In this document: positions 44,672 through 53,498 of the stretch, one piece after another
How the letters are laid out: every line of letters begins with the position of its first letter
Position numbering within the stretch: position 1 is the stretch's first letter
Assembly (NCBI GenBank): GCA_009911365.1
Contig: QXXF01000012.1
Location: 79,195-143,194 of the forward strand
DNA length: 64,000 nucleotides
Origin: Clostridiales bacterium
GTDB lineage: Bacteria; Bacillota; Clostridia; Peptostreptococcales; Anaerovoracaceae
Direction of reading: 5' to 3'
Program-made: the position numbers and the translations under genes
The notes under the pieces: model-generated
What the model saw: only the letters and a program-made list of their open reading frames with translations
Told to the model about the DNA's origin: nothing
The model's database searches: none

Positions 44672-45273
44672 TCTCCTTTTCTCATGTTTCCGATCCTCGC
44701 TTTGTAGGCTCGGTTTCTGTACGCCGAATTGTCCGGTTTTTCCGGCTCTCGTTCAACCAGTACCGTCACTTCCGTCTCCATCGCCCGCTCTTCCGTTTCC
44801 ACCTCTTCATCGGCCCTCAGCTCAATTGAAGTCGCGGAGTACGCCGGCACCCGGTCCAACGCCAGGGTGATCTCCGTCATGTCAAATTCTCTCACTCTTC
44901 GGATGGGCAGCTGGTCAGCCCGCTCTTCCAGTTCGTCCACCGGGCGTAGCATGTTGAAGGACCATCCTTTCAAGCGGCCAGCCTTCGCCGCCTCGATGGT
45001 TTCCTGATCCGTGACGATCGTTTCCGCTCGCAGACCGATCTCATCTTCTTCCACTGACAAGGTTTTGTCCTTCGTGGACGCGAGCACCTTGTCTTGCCTA
45101 TGATCCAGCAGCAGCTGGATGTTTTCCGCCCGATCAATGGCCTTTTGGAAAGCTCGCCGTTCTATGATCTCGACCACTTTTCCTCTTTTCGTGAAAATGG
45201 GCCTGCTTTGGCGGCCCGTCACGTTGACATAGCCGGATATGCGCAGCCCGTCAGCCCTGATTTCCGCTTTCAT
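44668..45273 (-). CDS. Prohead protease, HK97 family
   Basis: 201 residues: ISGYVNVTGRQSRPIF, then NIQLLLDHRQDKVLAST with the catalytic His and LKGWSFNMLRPVD with the catalytic Ser. It matures the capsid. Confidence 0.9.
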   Translation of the reverse strand: MKAEIRADGLRISGYVNVTGRQSRPIFTKRGKVVEIIERRAFQKAIDRAENIQLLLDHRQDKVLASTKDKTLSVEEDEIGLRAETIVTDQETIEAAKAGRLKGWSFNMLRPVDELEERADQLPIRRVREFDMTEITLALDRVPAYSATSIELRADEEVETEERAMETEVTVLVEREPEKPDNSAYRNRAYKARIGNMRKGE

Positions 45274-46519
45274 CTGTCGTGTTCACCTCCTTTGCCGCAC
45301 CCATGGAATAGGTCCTATCCGTGTTCGGCACGTAGAATTGTTTTGATTTCGTATCGAACAGCACAGAATCAAGTCCTAACTTTATGAAATCCATGCCGGT
45401 CGGCGGCAGTTTTTCTTTGATCCGCGCCTCATCCACGGTCAAGAAGTGTCCGTCAATCGCCATTTTGTACGCTTCATACCGGCTCTTCACATCGCCTTTC
45501 AGCACGTCCGTTGTGTCATGGGCGAAAAATAAAGAGCCTTTCTCGCTTTCCAGCAAAAGCTCCCTGTTGATGGCCGCCGCTATTTCTTCCAATATCGGAT
45601 TCACCGCCGCTTTGATGAAGTTGGCCGAATCCTGGCCGGACGCGGAACCCGTGATGATTTTTTCCGGCACGCCCATTAGCCCGTAAATCTCTTTTGAATT
45701 TGTCAGCTTATTTTCATTCAGCTGCATTTCCACGGACGTATTGGAGGCTTCTTTGAATTCCAATCCCTCGTTTAAAATCACCACATTGTCGGAGCTTGTG
45801 GTGTACATTTTTTTCCACGCTGATTTTAATTTTCTCATCGCTTCTTCTGTCAACTTCCTTGCCGCTTGAATGAATCCCTTTTTGTTTCCGCCGCGTTCCA
45901 CGAGTCCCCTTTCAAACTTGAGCGAACTGAACAAGACCTGCAAAATCAATTCACTATCGCTGATCAGGCCTTCTCCTTCCGCTCCGTCCCTGGTGTTACG
46001 CAATATTTTTATGAAGTCGAAAGGATAATACCGCTTCCCTTGCACGAGAATGTCGTAATCCTTGAATATCACGTTTGGACTCCGTATGATCTGCACGTAT
46101 TCTTCCTTGACGTAATGCAGCGATTTCGGCTCGCCTCTCACCCTGTTGATGTAGATGTACCCGCCTTTCCCTAAAAAGCGATCCACGACCGCCGCGTTCC
46201 ACATCTGCTTCGCCGTGAGAGTGTCCCCGGTCTCTTCGTTCAGCAGGCGCAGTCTTGGATCACCCCTGACTTCTTCCGCCGATCCGTCCGGCTCTCGGCG
46301 ATATAGCTTGACGGGTATCGAGGCGATCATGTTCGCGATCGTGTTGACGCTGCTATTCAAGGCCGGTATTTTCAAAGCGTCTTGGCGGGAAATGGATTCC
46401 TCTCCCAACAACGCCCGCAAAATCGGCTCCTCCACTTGGGGTTCGATTTCCGCCGCCTCTTCAACGTCCACGGCCCGTTTTTCCGCCATTCGTTCCAGCC
46501 AATTCGTGAGTTTTCCCAT
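45251..46519 (-). CDS. Portal protein, HK97 family
   Basis: 422 residues from MGKLTNWLERMAEKR. The family pattern is LKIPALNSSVNTIANMIASI, LNEETGDTLTAKQMW, FDFIKILRNTRDG and GVPEKIITGSASGQDSANF. Starts with a GGGGGAAAC site. It overlaps the protease gene by 23 bp. Confidence 0.92.
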   Translation of the reverse strand: MGKLTNWLERMAEKRAVDVEEAAEIEPQVEEPILRALLGEESISRQDALKIPALNSSVNTIANMIASIPVKLYRREPDGSAEEVRGDPRLRLLNEETGDTLTAKQMWNAAVVDRFLGKGGYIYINRVRGEPKSLHYVKEEYVQIIRSPNVIFKDYDILVQGKRYYPFDFIKILRNTRDGAEGEGLISDSELILQVLFSSLKFERGLVERGGNKKGFIQAARKLTEEAMRKLKSAWKKMYTTSSDNVVILNEGLEFKEASNTSVEMQLNENKLTNSKEIYGLMGVPEKIITGSASGQDSANFIKAAVNPILEEIAAAINRELLLESEKGSLFFAHDTTDVLKGDVKSRYEAYKMAIDGHFLTVDEARIKEKLPPTGMDFIKLGLDSVLFDTKSKQFYVPNTDRTYSMGAAKEVNTTDESGNQG

Positions 46520-46529
46520 GTTTCCCCCT

Positions 46530-48233
46530 CTATGTCGTTTGTATGACGAAATCCATGCCATACAGCATTTCCTGCTCCAGCAGATACATGGCGTTGATGA
46601 GCGCCACCACCATGTCCACCTTTCCGGAGCTTTTCTTTTTGTTCACGTATTTATTTTTGTTGGTGTCTTCCGTGCATTTCGCATTGGAAAAATTGATTTC
46701 CAGCAGCAGATTTTCATCGTATCGAAACGTCCCGCTCAGAACGCGCTCCTTTAGCAGCTTGGTCGGAGAATGCAGAACGGAAGAATGCTGTCTAATCTCA
46801 ACGCATTCAATGGCTTGTTCCGAACTTTCTAGTTTTTGAACAGTGCTGATGGCGTTCCACTTGTCGTATCCCAGATTAACGATTTCCACGCCGTAAACCT
46901 CCTGCAAGCTTAGGGCAAAGTCCTCCACGAATCCATAGTCGATCACTTCATCCCCGCAGGCAAAACAGCAGCCTTCCCGAATCAATTTTTTATAGTCCAC
47001 CTTTTCCCGCAGGGACTTCTCTTCGATGCGGTCTTCTGGAATAAAGCCAAACACCTTCGCGTGAATGACGCCCTCTTCATCGGCGCAGACCATGGCGATG
47101 GCCGTGTTGTCATCTGACTGGGACAAGTCCAGCCCCAGGAAGACCCGTTTCCCTTCCCAAAAACGGAGATCCTCTTCCTTCTTGCACTCTCGGACTTTGT
47201 TCAGATCCACGTATCCTTCCACGCCAAGCCCTTTATATTTGATGTTGCAATGCTTGCAAAGGAAATTCTCCCGTTTGTTTTCGTACAGGACTGCCAGCTC
47301 TCTTTTTTCTTTGATGTTTTGGAACACGTCCGCGTTGTTCACCGCCACCGGATTGGCCTGGTAGATCACCGTGTCATCCGTTTTCCAAAGGTCTTTTTTT
47401 CTCAAACGCTCATCTGGTTCGTAAAGAAGAGCGAACGTTCGTTTATTTTCCATCAACCCGTCCAACACCTTCTTGGCTAGATCGACCTCATCCAGAAAGG
47501 CGTTGTCATCGTTGGGATACTGCGTGGAAATGATGATCCCAAGTTTGTTTTTCAGCGTGATCTGGCCGGACCGCATGGCTTCGATCGGGTATTCGTCCAG
47601 ATTCCCCGCTTCGTCAGCCAGGAAGGCCGTCACCGTTTTCGCGTCCATGTTGTCCCTGGAATAAGCCAGCGGGATGTACGTGTTGTCATTGATGCCGCAC
47701 CGTATCTCGCTCCGAAGCAGGGCAAAAACGCTTTTTCCATCTTGCTCCAAAAGCGGCGAAGCTTTCACGATCCTCTTCACCGCGAGTTGCAGTTCCTGTG
47801 ACAGCTTCAAGTCCGGGGCCACGGAAAACAACCTGGCGAAATCCGGTGCTGTCAGAAGCAACAGAATGAAAATGACACCCGATGTGAAGGTCTTGAAATT
47901 CTTTCTGGCGATTTCCAGAACCACGTTGTTGTAATATCGGATGTCTTCTCCCCGCTTGTTCTTCAATTTCGTGCATAGCACCGCGGTGATCAGGAAATGC
48001 GCGTAATCCTCCAGCCCCTCCGCCATGCTGCATTTTAGGTCTGGATGCCGCACCAAACCTAAAAGGCCATAAATTTTCTCGTATTCTTCCGCGTCAAAAC
48101 ACGCCTCCTTGTTTTTTCCGGCGATGATGTCCAGCCACGCCTTCGCCTGCTTTTTCACGTAGCAGGGCACTTTGTCGTTGTTTTTTCGGACGCACCATTT
48201 CGCGTACCGATATGCCCGCGTGTCTTTGATCAT
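46530..48233 (-). CDS. Terminase large subunit
   Basis: 567 residues from MIKDTRAYRYAKWCV, whose ATGA overlaps the small subunit stop. The Walker A-like region is NFKTFTSGVIFILLL and the Walker B is FLADEAGNLDEYP; the nuclease domain has VFLGLDLSQSDDNTAIAMV. It is HK97-like and cos-type, as judged by the adjacent HNH gene. Confidence 0.92.
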   Translation of the reverse strand: MIKDTRAYRYAKWCVRKNNDKVPCYVKKQAKAWLDIIAGKNKEACFDAEEYEKIYGLLGLVRHPDLKCSMAEGLEDYAHFLITAVLCTKLKNKRGEDIRYYNNVVLEIARKNFKTFTSGVIFILLLLTAPDFARLFSVAPDLKLSQELQLAVKRIVKASPLLEQDGKSVFALLRSEIRCGINDNTYIPLAYSRDNMDAKTVTAFLADEAGNLDEYPIEAMRSGQITLKNKLGIIISTQYPNDDNAFLDEVDLAKKVLDGLMENKRTFALLYEPDERLRKKDLWKTDDTVIYQANPVAVNNADVFQNIKEKRELAVLYENKRENFLCKHCNIKYKGLGVEGYVDLNKVRECKKEEDLRFWEGKRVFLGLDLSQSDDNTAIAMVCADEEGVIHAKVFGFIPEDRIEEKSLREKVDYKKLIREGCCFACGDEVIDYGFVEDFALSLQEVYGVEIVNLGYDKWNAISTVQKLESSEQAIECVEIRQHSSVLHSPTKLLKERVLSGTFRYDENLLLEINFSNAKCTEDTNKNKYVNKKKSSGKVDMVVALINAMYLLEQEMLYGMDFVIQTT

Positions 48234-48769
48234 CGTTTCAGGATCGCTCCCAATGGGTCTTTCTTTTCTTTCGGTTTTTTCGGTATGCTGCGAAGAGCCG
48301 AAGCCACGGTCATGCACATTTCTTTTTCCAAATCCAGCAGCATTTTCCGCTTGGCCTGCACTTGCTTGTCGCAGTCGATCAAGACCTTTTCCATCTGGGA
48401 AAGCAGCTTGAAATATTCGCTTTGCGACATCTCTTCCGGATCCCGCTGCCATTCCTCTTCAAGATTCCTGACGTTCTGATAAAAGACCTCCCGCTTTTCT
48501 TCAAAATCTTTGCACTCGGCCTGGAGCAGGCAATACCGATTGACCACCGGCGCGAAAATCTCATCGAACTTTTCGATGGATTCCAGGACCTTTTGCACTC
48601 GGAGGAATTCTTTGTGCGCCACTTTATTTTCACGAATTTCGGGCCATTCTTTCAATTTTTTGCCCGTGATCAAGGCTTTTTCCGCTTCTCTCCGCTGCCG
48701 CAATTCGTCTTTGGTTCTATGGCTTTTCTTTTCTTGTTCTAGTACTAAATACGGTTTCGCCTGTGGCAT
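48230..48769 (-). CDS. Terminase small subunit (P27-like)
   Basis: 179 residues, helical: WPEIRENKVAHKEFLRVQKV, FDEIFAPVVNRYCLLQAEC and SQSEYFKLLSQMEKVLID. The size and place before the large subunit fit the P27 family. It binds the packaging site. Confidence 0.82.
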   Translation of the reverse strand: MPQAKPYLVLEQEKKSHRTKDELRQRREAEKALITGKKLKEWPEIRENKVAHKEFLRVQKVLESIEKFDEIFAPVVNRYCLLQAECKDFEEKREVFYQNVRNLEEEWQRDPEEMSQSEYFKLLSQMEKVLIDCDKQVQAKRKMLLDLEKEMCMTVASALRSIPKKPKEKKDPLGAILKR

Positions 48770-48775
48770 GGTTTC

Positions 48776-48875
48776 CTCCTTTCCGATTTCCGTTGTGGGA
48801 ATTTTTTATGCTCAGCTGTGGGGCGGTCGGTGTATGTCCGGCTTATATTTTTTGTGATCGCAAGGCGGGGGGATG
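48776..48875. other. Candidate cos site region
   Basis: This 100-bp gap lies between the HNH gene and terS, where cos lies in HK97-like phages. It contains a G-rich run GGCGGGGGG at 48,864-48,872, like the G-rich overhangs of HNH-type cos phages, and GGGCGGTCGG near 48,822. Confidence 0.4.
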
Positions 48876-49280
48876 TCAATTTGTTTTTATTGGTTCTTTC
48901 GCAAGCCGTCTCAGTATTTCTTTGGAAATCTCCCCCTGTTCAGCCTGCCTATGATGTCCTGCGCACAATGTGACCAGGTTGTCATCCGCCAGCCTGAGTT
49001 CAAATGCCTCTTCCAGCGGCTCGATGTGATGCACGGATAAATCTCTGCCGTTGTGCTTACGCTCCGTTCCTTCCAGCTCCGCTAGGCAGGCGCGGCACAG
49101 AAAGAGATCTCTTCGCTTGATGTCTTCCGTCTTTCGCTTCCAGGCTCCTGACCATCGAAAGCGATCAGCTCTCGTTGGTGCCGCGTTCTTCTTGAATGCG
49201 GCGTGGTTCTTCTTGGGTTTCTTTCCGCAGTCATGATTCTTGTCATGAATCCTGCCGCAATGCTTGCAGGCCTTTAGCAT
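48876..49280 (-). CDS. HNH endonuclease
   Basis: 134 residues from MLKACKHCGRIHDKNHDC with a GAGGAGGAG site. The HNH core is LSVHHIEPLEEAFELRL, DNLVTLCAGHHR, plus a zinc knuckle CRACL. HNH proteins next to terminase are needed for cos cleavage in HK97-type phages. Confidence 0.92.
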   Translation of the reverse strand: MLKACKHCGRIHDKNHDCGKKPKKNHAAFKKNAAPTRADRFRWSGAWKRKTEDIKRRDLFLCRACLAELEGTERKHNGRDLSVHHIEPLEEAFELRLADDNLVTLCAGHHRQAEQGEISKEILRRLAKEPIKTN

Positions 49281-49305
49281 ACGCTCCTCCTCATTTTCCG
49301 CATAA

Positions 49306-49332
49306 CACAAAAGACATCCTTTCGGATGCCTT
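49306..49332 (-). terminator. Terminator between the late regulator and the packaging genes
   Basis: GGCATCC pairs with GGATGTC around GAAA, followed by TTTT on the minus strand. It would separate early transcription from the late operon; the 100 bp upstream may hold the late promoter. Confidence 0.6.
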
Positions 49333-49428
49333 CTGCGTATGCCATTGCGATTATGTCACAGCCTAGGTACGTGGGCCGTTTGCCTTTTGGCTCAATATCA
49401 TAATACCACACTCTTTTGTTTAATTTGT

Positions 49429-49839
49429 TTAATCTTTGCTTTCTGAAAAAAAAACTTTAATCTTCTGTGAGATCCTCCCCTTCGTGTAACCTAACGCCTC
49501 TCCGATTTCCTCCATGGTCTGACCGTTCTCGTAATACCGCCTCAATATGTCCTGCATCTCTGGCTCCACTCGATTCAGCACCCTTTCGGCTATACGTACC
49601 TGATGCATCCAATGCTCCCTTTTGATTTCTAGGTCCGCCAAGGCCCTTTGATGCTCCCCTTCCGTGTATCCTTCCACTACGACCGTGTGCTCCGTATATG
49701 GAAAATTAGGCGAGGAAGCTTTTACGGAATCCTTTGCGTATCCTGAATGTATGTTCTGTATGCTGCGTTCTATGCTGTCCACCTGCGTCCTTGCCGCTCT
49801 TAAATTCTCCATCGCCTTTTTAATCGTTGACCTCTTCAT
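49429..49839 (-). CDS. Sigma-like late regulator (ArpU/RinA type)
   Basis: 136 residues. A helical N-terminus is followed by a region-4-like HTH: LRRYYENGQTMEEIGEALGY and GRISQKIKVFF. It lies just before the terminator and late genes, the usual place of ArpU/RinA-like activators. It probably switches on the packaging and structural genes. Confidence 0.82.
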   Translation of the reverse strand: MKRSTIKKAMENLRAARTQVDSIERSIQNIHSGYAKDSVKASSPNFPYTEHTVVVEGYTEGEHQRALADLEIKREHWMHQVRIAERVLNRVEPEMQDILRRYYENGQTMEEIGEALGYTKGRISQKIKVFFSESKD

Positions 49840-50669
49840 TCAACGTCCCCCTTTCCATCACAAATAAGCCCATCCAGTGTGAGCTGTCTTTCTTCTGGCA
49901 CTTTACGTTCTCTTTCCAGTGGCACTCGCTTCCCTCGATACCATCTCTTCAATCTTGGCTCCGGTGTCTCGCTGACTGCGATGTACTGCAAGCATTCGAC
50001 GCCCAGTATCGCATGGTCGTAAGTATGCACTGTGTCTTGATCTATGTAATATCCCTCCGGTTCTTTCGGCCCGCCTTTAACCACTCTTTCCGACACGGTT
50101 TCCCTTTGTGATTCAGGCACCGGCATATTCCTGCTCCGTCTGTACCTTTGTTTGTTCGGAGAGTCATCTTCCCTGAAGGTTTTCTCCGTCTCTTTGATCA
50201 GGTATTCCGCCAGCCGGATGTAGTTCCCCGATTCATCCAAGGCCACCGGCTTGATCCATCCATGGGGCCATAATTTCCTCACGATGTCCAAGTCCGTTTT
50301 GGAACAGACGAAATGATGGTGGATCCTCTTGTGTTTGTATTCCGTGGCGGCGATCCATCGCAATGAACGTCCGCTTTTCTTGTGGTGTTTCCTCATGTCG
50401 TCGATGAATTTGTCCAAGTCTTTTTTTGCCTGCCGTTTATCCGGTTCTTTCGCATAAGTCAGCACCAGATGGAGATCCCCGCCCTGGAAGTACGTATTGA
50501 GCAATGCGCAAAGGATCCAAATGGCGTTTTTCATGTTGATCTTCCTGACCGCTTTCGGTGTCGGGTTTTCTCTCGGTTTTCTTTTTTCTCCCTTTTCTGT
50601 TTTTATCCTCGTGCTGGCATAGCATCTTACCATGACCGTCCTTCCGGCGATGAGCGTGTCCCTGACCAT
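49836..50669 (-). CDS. HUH-type Rep endonuclease (rolling-circle replication protein)
   Basis: 277 residues from MVRDTLIAGRTVMVR; a TTG start 36 bp upstream is possible but has a weak site. Motif 1 is LHLVLTYAKEP, the HUH metal motif lies in KRIHHHFVCS, and the tyrosine motif is IRLAEYLIKE. This is the rolling-circle Rep fold also used by P2 gpA. No helicase, primase or DnaD-like gene is nearby, so it may be the main replication protein. 4-bp overlap with the late regulator. Confidence 0.82.
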   Translation of the reverse strand: MVRDTLIAGRTVMVRCYASTRIKTEKGEKRKPRENPTPKAVRKINMKNAIWILCALLNTYFQGGDLHLVLTYAKEPDKRQAKKDLDKFIDDMRKHHKKSGRSLRWIAATEYKHKRIHHHFVCSKTDLDIVRKLWPHGWIKPVALDESGNYIRLAEYLIKETEKTFREDDSPNKQRYRRSRNMPVPESQRETVSERVVKGGPKEPEGYYIDQDTVHTYDHAILGVECLQYIAVSETPEPRLKRWYRGKRVPLERERKVPEERQLTLDGLICDGKGDVE

Positions 50670-50835
50670 TCGTCTTCTCCGTCCTAAGTTTAATACTCTT
50701 ACCAAGCTCTCATGCGCCCTGCTTTCAGGCGCTTGGCTTGTCCTTCTTCTGTATATATAATGTGGGTTTTTTCTCTATAGGCATACCGTGGGCACGCCGC
50801 CCACGGTTTTTGTCTTGCCTTTATTCGTTCGCTTG

Positions 50836-51057
50836 TCAGATGTCTTCTTTCTCCAAAATCGATTTCAAAGCCCGCGTTTCGTCCTCCGTGAAGGTCAGGC
50901 CCTTTCCGCACTTGGTGTAATCTTCGTTCCAGTCCCTGATGTCCAGCTTGGCGGGCTTCCCGTGCCAACTGGTCAGGGTGAGGGCTTTCACCCATCCGCT
51001 TTTGTTCTTGCTTAATGTTCCTAATTTCCGTATGATTTTGAATATCGATTCTTCCAT
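50836..51057 (-). CDS. PC4/YdbC-like ssDNA-binding protein
   Basis: 73 residues from MEESIFKIIRKLGTLSKNKS, with GAGGAG six bases before the ATG. The sequence GWVKALTLTSWHGKPAKLDI and FTEDETRALKSIL matches the YdbC PC4-type fold, which binds single-stranded DNA. The frame stays open upstream to a GTG at 51,207 that overlaps the previous stop (GTGA). That longer form would add a Cys/His stretch (ICRFCGQKQ), so a fusion or a separate small gene is possible. Confidence 0.75.
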   Translation of the reverse strand: MEESIFKIIRKLGTLSKNKSGWVKALTLTSWHGKPAKLDIRDWNEDYTKCGKGLTFTEDETRALKSILEKEDI

Positions 51058-51203
51058 GTCTTTCTCCTCTTCATTGGTTTCTTTGGTTTGTTTTTGGCCG
51101 CAAAAGCGGCAGATGGCCGGATCCGTGTAAATCTTTTTCTTCGCGCAAAAGGCTCTTTGTTTGTTCCCCCGCTTATGCCGCGGCTCCATGTAATGTTCGC
51201 AAT

Positions 51204-51587
51204 TCACGCGCTGATCCCCTGGTTCTTTCTGACCATCATGACGGCCGCTTCCGTGTTTGTTTCGTACGCCTTGCTCTTTTGGGTTCCTCTTTCCATTTCT
51301 TTCACGGCCTGTTTCGCTTCTTTGTAAAACCCGCACCTTTCGCCCGGGCACTTTCCGATCCGCAGGCAGGTGCAATTTCCGCTGAATCTGTCATAGGCGA
51401 AGCAGTCCGCCGCGGGAACTTCTCTCGTTTCCGCTTTCCCCGTCACTTCCCTCAGGCTCAGGCGGTTCATCTTGTGCCTGACGCTGTGCGGGTTCATTTC
51501 GTATTTTTCGGCGATCTCTTCTTTTGTCAATCCGGCTTTCAATTCTTCTTCCAATTGTTCATTCGTCAGTTTCGGTCTTCTTCCCAT
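51204..51587 (-). CDS. HTH-containing protein with a cysteine cluster
   Basis: 127 residues. The N-terminal HTH is RPKLTNEQLEEELKAGLTKE, EIAEKYEMNPHSVRHKMNRL. The C-terminal half has CFAYDRFSGNCTCLRIGKCPGERCGFY, seen here as CFAYDRFSGNCTC and CPGERCGFYKEA. It is probably a phage regulator with a metal site. Confidence 0.7.
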   Translation of the reverse strand: MGRRPKLTNEQLEEELKAGLTKEEIAEKYEMNPHSVRHKMNRLSLREVTGKAETREVPAADCFAYDRFSGNCTCLRIGKCPGERCGFYKEAKQAVKEMERGTQKSKAYETNTEAAVMMVRKNQGISA

Positions 51588-51605
51588 CGTCCGGTGTCTC
51601 CCTTC

Positions 51606-51788
51606 TTACGGCCATTTGACGTTTTGGCCTTTGTTTTGGGTTTTATAGATCAAATACTCTCTGTCTTTTAGGCTCTCTTTCTGGATCCTGCTCTTGCGGT
51701 CTTTTCTTTCCCTGTCTTGCTTGATCCCTTCCGGGCACTTGGCGTGGCAGCCAGGAAGGCGGCCCGGGCATCCTTCACATGTCTTCAT
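51606..51788 (-). CDS. 60-residue Cys-rich phage protein
   Basis: The motif CEGCPGRLPGCHAKCPEG at the N-terminus is frequent in small phage proteins of Firmicutes. The rest is basic. Function unknown; a zinc site is likely. Overlaps the next gene upstream by 14 bp. Confidence 0.65.
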   Translation of the reverse strand: MKTCEGCPGRLPGCHAKCPEGIKQDRERKDRKSRIQKESLKDREYLIYKTQNKGQNVKWP

Positions 51789-51990
51789 TCATTCCGCCTT
51801 CCTTGATCCAGTCAACTAATTCGCATACGCAATCCGGACATAAGTCGAAAATATATCCTCTGATAATGTTTCCGTTTTCATCGGCCCTCTTGAGATCTAT
51901 TCTGTTTATTTCCGTCCTCTCTTTTCCTATTTCTGCCGCTTCGCCTATTTCATAGTGGACTCCGCAGCGGTCACACTTTCTCGCTAGCAT
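51775..51990 (-). CDS. Zinc-finger-like phage protein
   Basis: 71 residues with CDRCGVHYE near the start and LCPDCVCELVDWI near the end. This gives two CxxC pairs that could bind one zinc. Function unknown. Confidence 0.65.
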   Translation of the reverse strand: MLARKCDRCGVHYEIGEAAEIGKERTEINRIDLKRADENGNIIRGYIFDLCPDCVCELVDWIKEGGMNEDM

Positions 51991-52469
51991 TTTTCATCCC
52001 TCCTGTTCCACGCGGCTATCGCTTTTTCTTTGCTTGGATATCCCGTCGTTTCCGTTCCGCAGTTTCCGCAGCGCACGTAGGACGGGCCGCCTGTTCTTCG
52101 TGCCATTTCGTAACTTCTTGCTTCTCCGCCGCAGAAAGGGCACGGCAGCGGTTCGGTCGCCTCTTTTTTCTTATAGGTGTTTCGGCTGCCCGCGTAGCAT
52201 GGTTCCACGGTGTCGCAGACTCCGCCGTTTCCGTCTCCTTCGCCCCAGTGGTTCCATGGATCCGTCAGGTCGCAGTCCATGATGTTTTTGTACTCGGGGC
52301 AGCCGTAGCAGATGGAGTCCTTGTCTAATAAAAACCTTGGTTCTTCCCGTTCCATGCTTTTTATGATTTCATCAAGATTTTCGTTCGCGACTTCCATCGC
52401 CCGGATCTTCTTGGTCCACATTTTTCTTAAAGCCTTGTAAAAGGCTAGCTTTCGTTGTTTTTCGTTCAT
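51984..52469 (-). CDS. Protein with a C-terminal Lar-type (restriction alleviation) zinc ribbon
   Basis: 161 residues from MNEKQRKLAFYKALRKMW (AGGAGGAGG site). The first ~105 residues are unknown, with their own Cys set (CYGCPEYKNIMDC). The C-terminus, LPCPFCGGEAR ... VRCGNCGTETTGYPSKEKAI, AAWNRR, is a Lar-like domain. Lar proteins can relieve type I restriction. Confidence 0.75.
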   Translation of the reverse strand: MNEKQRKLAFYKALRKMWTKKIRAMEVANENLDEIIKSMEREEPRFLLDKDSICYGCPEYKNIMDCDLTDPWNHWGEGDGNGGVCDTVEPCYAGSRNTYKKKEATEPLPCPFCGGEARSYEMARRTGGPSYVRCGNCGTETTGYPSKEKAIAAWNRRDEKC

Positions 52470-52873
52470 TGCGCCTCCTCCTGTTTCCGCTCTTCCTTCT
52501 GCTCTTCGGAGCCTTCCCAGAGTTTGGCATGAGTCCAATAATGTATGCAGTCTGGTGTGCTAGTAAAGCTTGTTCCCCCGTATGTCCACACGCCAATTTT
52601 TCCATCTTCTAATTTCGCAAAGTGCCCTCTTGTCCACTCTTCACGTTCGTTGTTTCTCCCAAGGATCGGCGTGTCGATCGGCACGGTGCTCCAGTCAACT
52701 TCTGGCTCTTTGTGCTCTTCCAGGAGCCAGATTATTTGAAGCATTTTGCATTTGCCGCAGTTGATGTTTGTACATTCTTTTTTTTTGAGTATTTTAGGGC
52801 ACACAAAATCTTCGCAAATATCCTTACCCTTATAATTTTTTATTTCTTCTTTGTGAAATTCAGCGTTCGTCAT
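52466..52873 (-). CDS. Hypothetical phage protein
   Basis: 135 residues. It has a Cys group (CPKILKKKECTNINCGKC) and the segment VPIDTPILGRNNEREEW followed by IHYWTHAKLWEG, like proteins that often accompany DUF551 genes. Function unknown. 4-bp overlap downstream. Confidence 0.6.
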   Translation of the reverse strand: MTNAEFHKEEIKNYKGKDICEDFVCPKILKKKECTNINCGKCKMLQIIWLLEEHKEPEVDWSTVPIDTPILGRNNEREEWTRGHFAKLEDGKIGVWTYGGTSFTSTPDCIHYWTHAKLWEGSEEQKEERKQEEAQ

Positions 52874-52875
52874 TT

Positions 52876-53130
52876 CTATTCCTCCACTTTCTCATACGTT
52901 TGTTCAAAAATTTCCGGCTTGCAAGGGTAAATCTCCCCGGCCACGCCTTTGATGATGTAGTCGCCGACCCTGGCGATGTGTGGCCCCTCTAGCGTCTCGA
53001 TGACTAAAATTCCATCCACGTCCACATGAATTCGCGTTCCTTCACAAAAATGCCATGTTTCCACCATGCTTTCTTCCGTTCCCGTGTAACGCACGGCTTC
53101 GATCACAACCGGCTTTTTTCTGTATTTCAT
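52876..53130 (-). CDS. Small conserved phage protein (DYIIKGVAGEIYPCKP type)
   Basis: 84 residues: MKYRKKPVVIEAVRYTG, then GPHIARVGDYIIKGVAGE and YPCKPEIFEQTYE. This is a familiar family of Firmicutes phage genomes with no assigned function. Confidence 0.72.
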   Translation of the reverse strand: MKYRKKPVVIEAVRYTGTEESMVETWHFCEGTRIHVDVDGILVIETLEGPHIARVGDYIIKGVAGEIYPCKPEIFEQTYEKVEE

Positions 53131-53498
53131 TTCGCCTCACTCCCCCCTTTGTACGGTTCCGGCAGCGGCATCCAGGCGATCACTTCTCCATCAGCGTCAT
53201 ATGTATTCCAGGTTTCATAGTTTGGCTCATAATTATCAACATCTGTGTGCGGACGGCTAACGCCTCGCACGGTCACAAGCACAAACCGATCGTTCTTCGG
53301 CAGCCTTTCCGACACCGGTATCCACGCGCTGCTTGCGTCCTCCCGCTCTATCCGTTGCCGTATTTCCTCGTTCACGGCCATGCTCTTCACTTCTTCGATT
53401 ATCTTTTTCAGCAGGGCCGGCTCTTTCAGGCCGGATTCCTCTTTTGATTCTTTCACCATGTGTTCCAGTTTTGCCAATAGCTTCTTTTCGTCTATCAT
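53127..53498 (-). CDS. DUF551-containing protein
   Basis: 123 residues. The C-terminal half has SAWIPVSERLPKNDRFVLV and VIAWMPLPEPYKG, the DUF551 pattern. The N-terminal half is helical. Function unknown. Confidence 0.75.
   Translation of the reverse strand: MIDEKKLLAKLEHMVKESKEESGLKEPALLKKIIEEVKSMAVNEEIRQRIEREDASSAWIPVSERLPKNDRFVLVTVRGVSRPHTDVDNYEPNYETWNTYDADGEVIAWMPLPEPYKGGSEAK

Noticed and set aside
40653-45387. Plus-strand open frames opposite the structural genes
   Set aside because: They have no ribosome sites, no recognisable domains and mirror GC-rich codons of real minus-strand genes.
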